In this document: positions 6,286 to 8,058 of the stretch, one piece after another
Layout of the letters: each line of letters starts with the position of its first letter
Position numbering within the stretch: the stretch's first letter is position 1
NCBI GenBank assembly: GCA_913773715.1
Contig: CAJYHD010000114.1
Location: forward strand, 1-8,058
Origin: an uncultured Sphingobium sp.
GTDB taxonomy: Bacteria; Pseudomonadota; Alphaproteobacteria; Sphingomonadales; Sphingomonadaceae
Reading direction: 5' to 3'
DNA: 8,058 nt
Notes under the pieces: generated by a model
What the model saw: the letters and a program-made list of their open reading frames with translations, nothing else
Databases searched by the model: none
What the model was told of the DNA's origin: nothing
Program-made: the position numbers and the translations under genes

Positions 6286-6530
6286 TCATTTCGTCCTAAG
6301 GGCAGTTCACCGGTGTTGCTCTGATCTAAATCAGCTTTTGCACCACTCAGCGCCCTTTATTCGATGCGCAGCACAAACCATGACCGTGCGTCTTTTCGGA
6401 AGCGAAGTCCAGAAGCGAGACAAGGATTCTTTCTAATCGCTGACCAATGAGTTCACGATCGGGACAACAGGCACCTAGTAAAAGACAATCATCAAGGGGC
6501 ATTCCGCCCCGACTTGAGTGAGTCGAGACT
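6286..6530. other. Divergent intergenic region between bphO and the RcnB gene
   Basis: This 245-bp gap must hold the promoters of both divergent genes. It has the dyad described separately at 6321-6334, a palindrome CACCGGTG (6308-6315), two copies of GAAGCGA (6399-6405 and 6412-6418), and two small hairpins before the RcnB start (6496-6510 and 6511-6524). For the plus strand, TTCACG (6452-6457) and TAGTAA (6476-6481), 18 bp apart, are a weak promoter candidate. No convincing -35/-10 pair was found on the minus strand and no EcfG-type box. No gene is recognised here; a short minus-strand reading frame at 6347-6586 resembles nothing known. Confidence 0.5.
6321..6334. promoter_or_regulatory. 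FNR/FixK-like dyad upstream of bphO
   Basis: CTGAT-CTAA-ATCAG is a perfect 5-4-5 inverted repeat. It has the spacing and inner bases of the FNR/FixK/DNR consensus (TTGAT-N4-ATCAA), with the outer T/A changed symmetrically to C/G. Its centre is about 42 bp upstream of the bphO GTG, so binding there would more likely interfere with the promoter than activate it in the class II position, unless the transcript starts almost at the GTG. The regulator and even the target gene (bphO or the divergent RcnB gene) are inferred. Confidence 0.4.
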
Positions 6531-7409
6531 ATGATGAGGAAAGCTTTGCTTGCGGGGTTGATGAGCGCGACGCTGATCGCGGGCATCGCTCCGGCTTACG
6601 CACAGGAGGGCGGACATGGTCCGCGTGGTGGCGGTCACGAACGTGGCGGCGGCCCGGGTCCCGAGGCGCGAATGGGCGGCGGCCCCGGTTGGCAGGGCCG
6701 TGGTCCCGGTGAACGCCCCGATCGCGGGCCGGGACCGGGTGGCAATCCGGGGTGGCAGCAGCAAAATGGAGGCTGGCGCTCGCAACCCTCGGCAGTGCAG
6801 CCCGCGCGCCCCGACATGCAGCGTCCCGAAGGCGGTTGGCGGGGCGACCGGAGTGTTGCCGCCGTCAATGACTGGAACCGGCGTCCCGAATGGCGTGGCG
6901 ACGATCACGATCCGAAACGTGCCGTCTGGAACCGAGACCGCGATGAAAGGCGCTGGGATGGTCGACGCGACGATGATCGCCGCTGGAACGATGGGCGCTG
7001 GAATAATGGGCGCTGGAATAATGGGCGCGATTGGAACCGAGGTGCCTGGAACGATGGTCGCCGCTTTGACGACCGGACGCGCTGGGCCGAGCAGCGGCGT
7101 TGGGACAATGGTTGGCGGCAGGATCGTCGCTATGACTGGCGCGCTTACCGCTCGACCTACGGCGATCGCTACCGTGTCGGGCGTTACTATGCGCCGTCAG
7201 GATGGAATTACGGCTATAGCCGCTTTTCTATCGGCGTGTTCCTAGGCAGCCCGCTTTATGGAAACCAGTATTGGCTGAACGATCCCTACGAATATCGCCT
7301 GCCGCCAGCTTATGGCTCGTTAAGGTGGATCCGCTACTATGACGATGCGTTGCTGGTAGATATCCGGGACGGGTATGTGGCCGATGTGATCCACGACTTC
7401 TTCTGGTGA
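6531..7409 (+). CDS. Secreted RcnB-family protein with low-complexity tail
   Basis: A 292-residue exported protein. Residues 1-24 are a clear Sec signal peptide (MMRKALLAGLMSATLIAGIA, then PAYA) with likely cleavage at AYA-QE. Residues 25-105 are Gly/Pro/Arg-rich, and 110-205 are Trp/Asp/Arg/Asn-rich with a short repeat of the (D/N)GRWN type. The C-terminal part (about 203-292: RVGRYYAPSGWNYGY, LNDPYEYRLPPAYGSLRWIRY, DALLVDIRDGYVADVIHDFFW) is the RcnB-like domain. RcnB of E. coli is a periplasmic protein affecting nickel/cobalt efflux; whether this alphaproteobacterial relative does so is unknown, and no His-rich metal cluster is visible. The start is the first of two adjacent ATGs; the ribosome site is poor. 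No nickel transporter lies nearby. It is divergent from bphO. Confidence 0.85.
   Translation: MMRKALLAGLMSATLIAGIAPAYAQEGGHGPRGGGHERGGGPGPEARMGGGPGWQGRGPGERPDRGPGPGGNPGWQQQNGGWRSQPSAVQPARPDMQRPEGGWRGDRSVAAVNDWNRRPEWRGDDHDPKRAVWNRDRDERRWDGRRDDDRRWNDGRWNNGRWNNGRDWNRGAWNDGRRFDDRTRWAEQRRWDNGWRQDRRYDWRAYRSTYGDRYRVGRYYAPSGWNYGYSRFSIGVFLGSPLYGNQYWLNDPYEYRLPPAYGSLRWIRYYDDALLVDIRDGYVADVIHDFFW
6976..7028 (+). repeat. 15-bp in-frame tandem repeat in the RcnB gene
   Basis: The unit ATGGGCGCTGGAATA occurs twice perfectly (6991-7005 and 7006-7020), then an 8-base partial copy (7021-7028). A degenerate copy precedes it (6976-6990, ATCGCCGCTGGAACG). In the protein it gives a run of (D/N)GRWN-like pentapeptides around residues 148-170. 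Because the unit is a multiple of three, gain or loss of copies keeps the frame. Confidence 0.85.
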
Positions 7410-7467
7410 AAGTGACACTGAAATGGACAAAAATCGCAAGATGCGCGCAGTTTGTTCGTTTCGATAG

Positions 7468-7544
7468 GATAATGATTTGACGGCTTCCTGGACTGGCCTT
7501 CAGGAACCACTGGCCCCGGAGACGGCGACGTTTCCGGGGTCTTT
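7468..7544 (+). ncRNA. Possible short structured transcript ending at the terminator
   Basis: A -10-like GATAAT (7468-7473) is followed by a hairpin TTCCTG (7485-7490)/CAGGAA (7501-7506) and then the strong terminator hairpin. A transcript from about 7480 would be roughly 65 bases with two stems, the shape of a small regulatory RNA. No good -35 box was found 17 bp upstream, so the same bases may simply be the 3' end of the RcnB-gene mRNA, whose stop is 104 bp before the terminator stem. It matches no RNA family I recognise. Confidence 0.25.
7514..7544 (+). terminator. Intrinsic terminator
   Basis: An 11-bp stem pairs CCCCGGAGACG (7514-7524) with CGTTTCCGGGG (7529-7539), with one G-U pair and a GCGA tetraloop of the GNRA class, followed directly by TCTTTT. 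This is a textbook rho-independent terminator on the plus strand, closing the RcnB-gene transcript (or a small RNA) and separating it from the following oxygenase gene, whose start codon is 50 bp beyond. Confidence 0.88.
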
Positions 7545-7593
7545 TATGTTCGGGCTTTCACAACGCCCCGCCGCTGTGGCAGAGGCCGCACGC

Positions 7594-8058
7594 ATGACTG
7601 AGTTTCCAGACGATGGCGGCCTCCCCTCGCCCGCCCGCGCGCAGATCGGCGAGGCCGTCCGCAAGCGGCTCGACCGCAACCCGATGGTCAGCCGGATCGA
7701 CGCGCCGGAATTGGAGATTTACGGGCGGCAGGACTTCCTGTCGGGGCAGGAATGCGCGGGGCTGCGCCGCCTGATCGACGCGAGCGCCAAGCCATCCAGC
7801 TTGTTTTCGGGCAGCGCCAACGCCGACTATCGCACCAGCCACAGCGGCAACCTCAACCCCTGGGACCCGCTGGTCGAGGACGTCACGGCGCGGATCTGCG
7901 GCCTCACCGGCCTGCCCGCCGCACATGGCGAGACTTTGCAGGGACAGCGCTACACGCAAGGGCAGGAATATAAGGTTCATTGCGATTATTTCCCGCCCAA
8001 CGCCGATTACTGGCAGGCGATGCGCAAGACCGGCGGGCAGCGGACCTGGACGGCGATG
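7594..8058 (+). CDS. Prolyl 4-hydroxylase-like 2OG-Fe(II) oxygenase, N-terminal part
   Basis: The first 155 residues of a 2-oxoglutarate- and Fe(II)-dependent oxygenase of the P4Hc type; the window ends before the stop. After a variable N-terminus, residues about 41-155 carry the fold: RTSHSGNL (80-87), the pair ETLQGQRYTQGQEYKVHCDYF with metal ligands His129 and Asp131 of the HxD motif, and GGQRTWTAM (147-155), where the core sheet continues. The second metal His and the 2OG-binding Arg/Lys must lie past the edge. The family hydroxylates prolines or other substrates; the target here is unknown. ATG 7594 has AGAGG eight bases upstream. An in-frame ATG at 7546 would add 16 residues but lies in the tail of the terminator, so it is unlikely to be used by upstream transcripts. 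Confidence 0.85.
   Translation, partial: MTEFPDDGGLPSPARAQIGEAVRKRLDRNPMVSRIDAPELEIYGRQDFLSGQECAGLRRLIDASAKPSSLFSGSANADYRTSHSGNLNPWDPLVEDVTARICGLTGLPAAHGETLQGQRYTQGQEYKVHCDYFPPNADYWQAMRKTGGQRTWTAM

Noticed and set aside
6616..7245. A 209-codon frame overlapping the RcnB gene in another frame
   Set aside because: It is a by-product of the repetitive Trp/Asp/Arg codons; the real frame has a signal peptide and a recognisable C-terminal domain.
7503..7532. A GGAAC...CGTT pair resembling an EcfG stress promoter
   Set aside because: The spacer is 21 bp instead of 16-17, and the CGTT is part of the terminator stem.
1..8058. Defence system, prophage, insertion sequence or CRISPR array
   Set aside because: No transposase, phage, nuclease/helicase or array-like repeats were seen; the single recombinase has the length and motifs of housekeeping XerC and no attachment-site repeats flank it.

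Overview
The window reads as a GC-rich alphaproteobacterial chromosome, most likely from the Sphingomonadales (Sphingomonas/Sphingobium type). Evidence for this is the heavy use of GC-ending codons, the HWE-kinase bacteriophytochrome with a FATGY-type receiver, a sphingomonad-style RcnB protein with a long Trp/Asp/Arg/Gly-rich tail, and the overall gene style. This placement rests on protein appearance alone, without database comparison.

Layout. Positions 2-136 are the C-terminal end of a PiT-family phosphate permease (+). After a 196-bp spacer with two interlocking inverted repeats and an AT-rich nested dyad comes xerC (333-1226, +), a complete tyrosine recombinase. A DUF2721 membrane protein (1286-1768, +) follows and overlaps by 4 bp an xanthine-dehydrogenase-type [2Fe-2S] subunit (1765-2301, +). 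That subunit has no molybdenum subunit beside it in this window. It converges, with only 4 bp between stop codons, on a minus-strand cluster transcribed from 6285 down to 2306: a GTG-initiated biliverdin-producing heme oxygenase (bphO), a bacteriophytochrome hybrid kinase (bphP; PAS-GAF-PHY-HWE kinase-receiver) overlapping it by 8 bp, and a DODA/LigB-type extradiol dioxygenase after a 67-bp spacer holding three perfect inverted repeats. Divergent from bphO is a secreted RcnB-family protein (6531-7409, +) with an internal 15-bp tandem repeat. A strong intrinsic terminator (7514-7544) precedes a prolyl 4-hydroxylase-like 2-oxoglutarate/Fe(II) oxygenase that runs off the right edge (7594-8058+).

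How the genes fit. The clearest functional unit is bphO-bphP: heme oxygenase supplies biliverdin, which attaches to Cys20 of the phytochrome, and light state controls an HWE kinase whose own C-terminal receiver can take the phosphate. The co-directional ring-cleaving dioxygenase is a possible third member, but the link is positional only. The DUF2721 and Fe-S subunit genes look translationally coupled, with no known shared job. The remaining genes are ordinary housekeeping or envelope functions. I see no tRNA, rRNA, CRISPR array, insertion sequence or phage gene. The parts most worth a second look are the dioxygenase beside the photoreceptor, the orphan Fe-S subunit, the structured bphP-dioxygenase spacer, and a possible small RNA upstream of the terminator.
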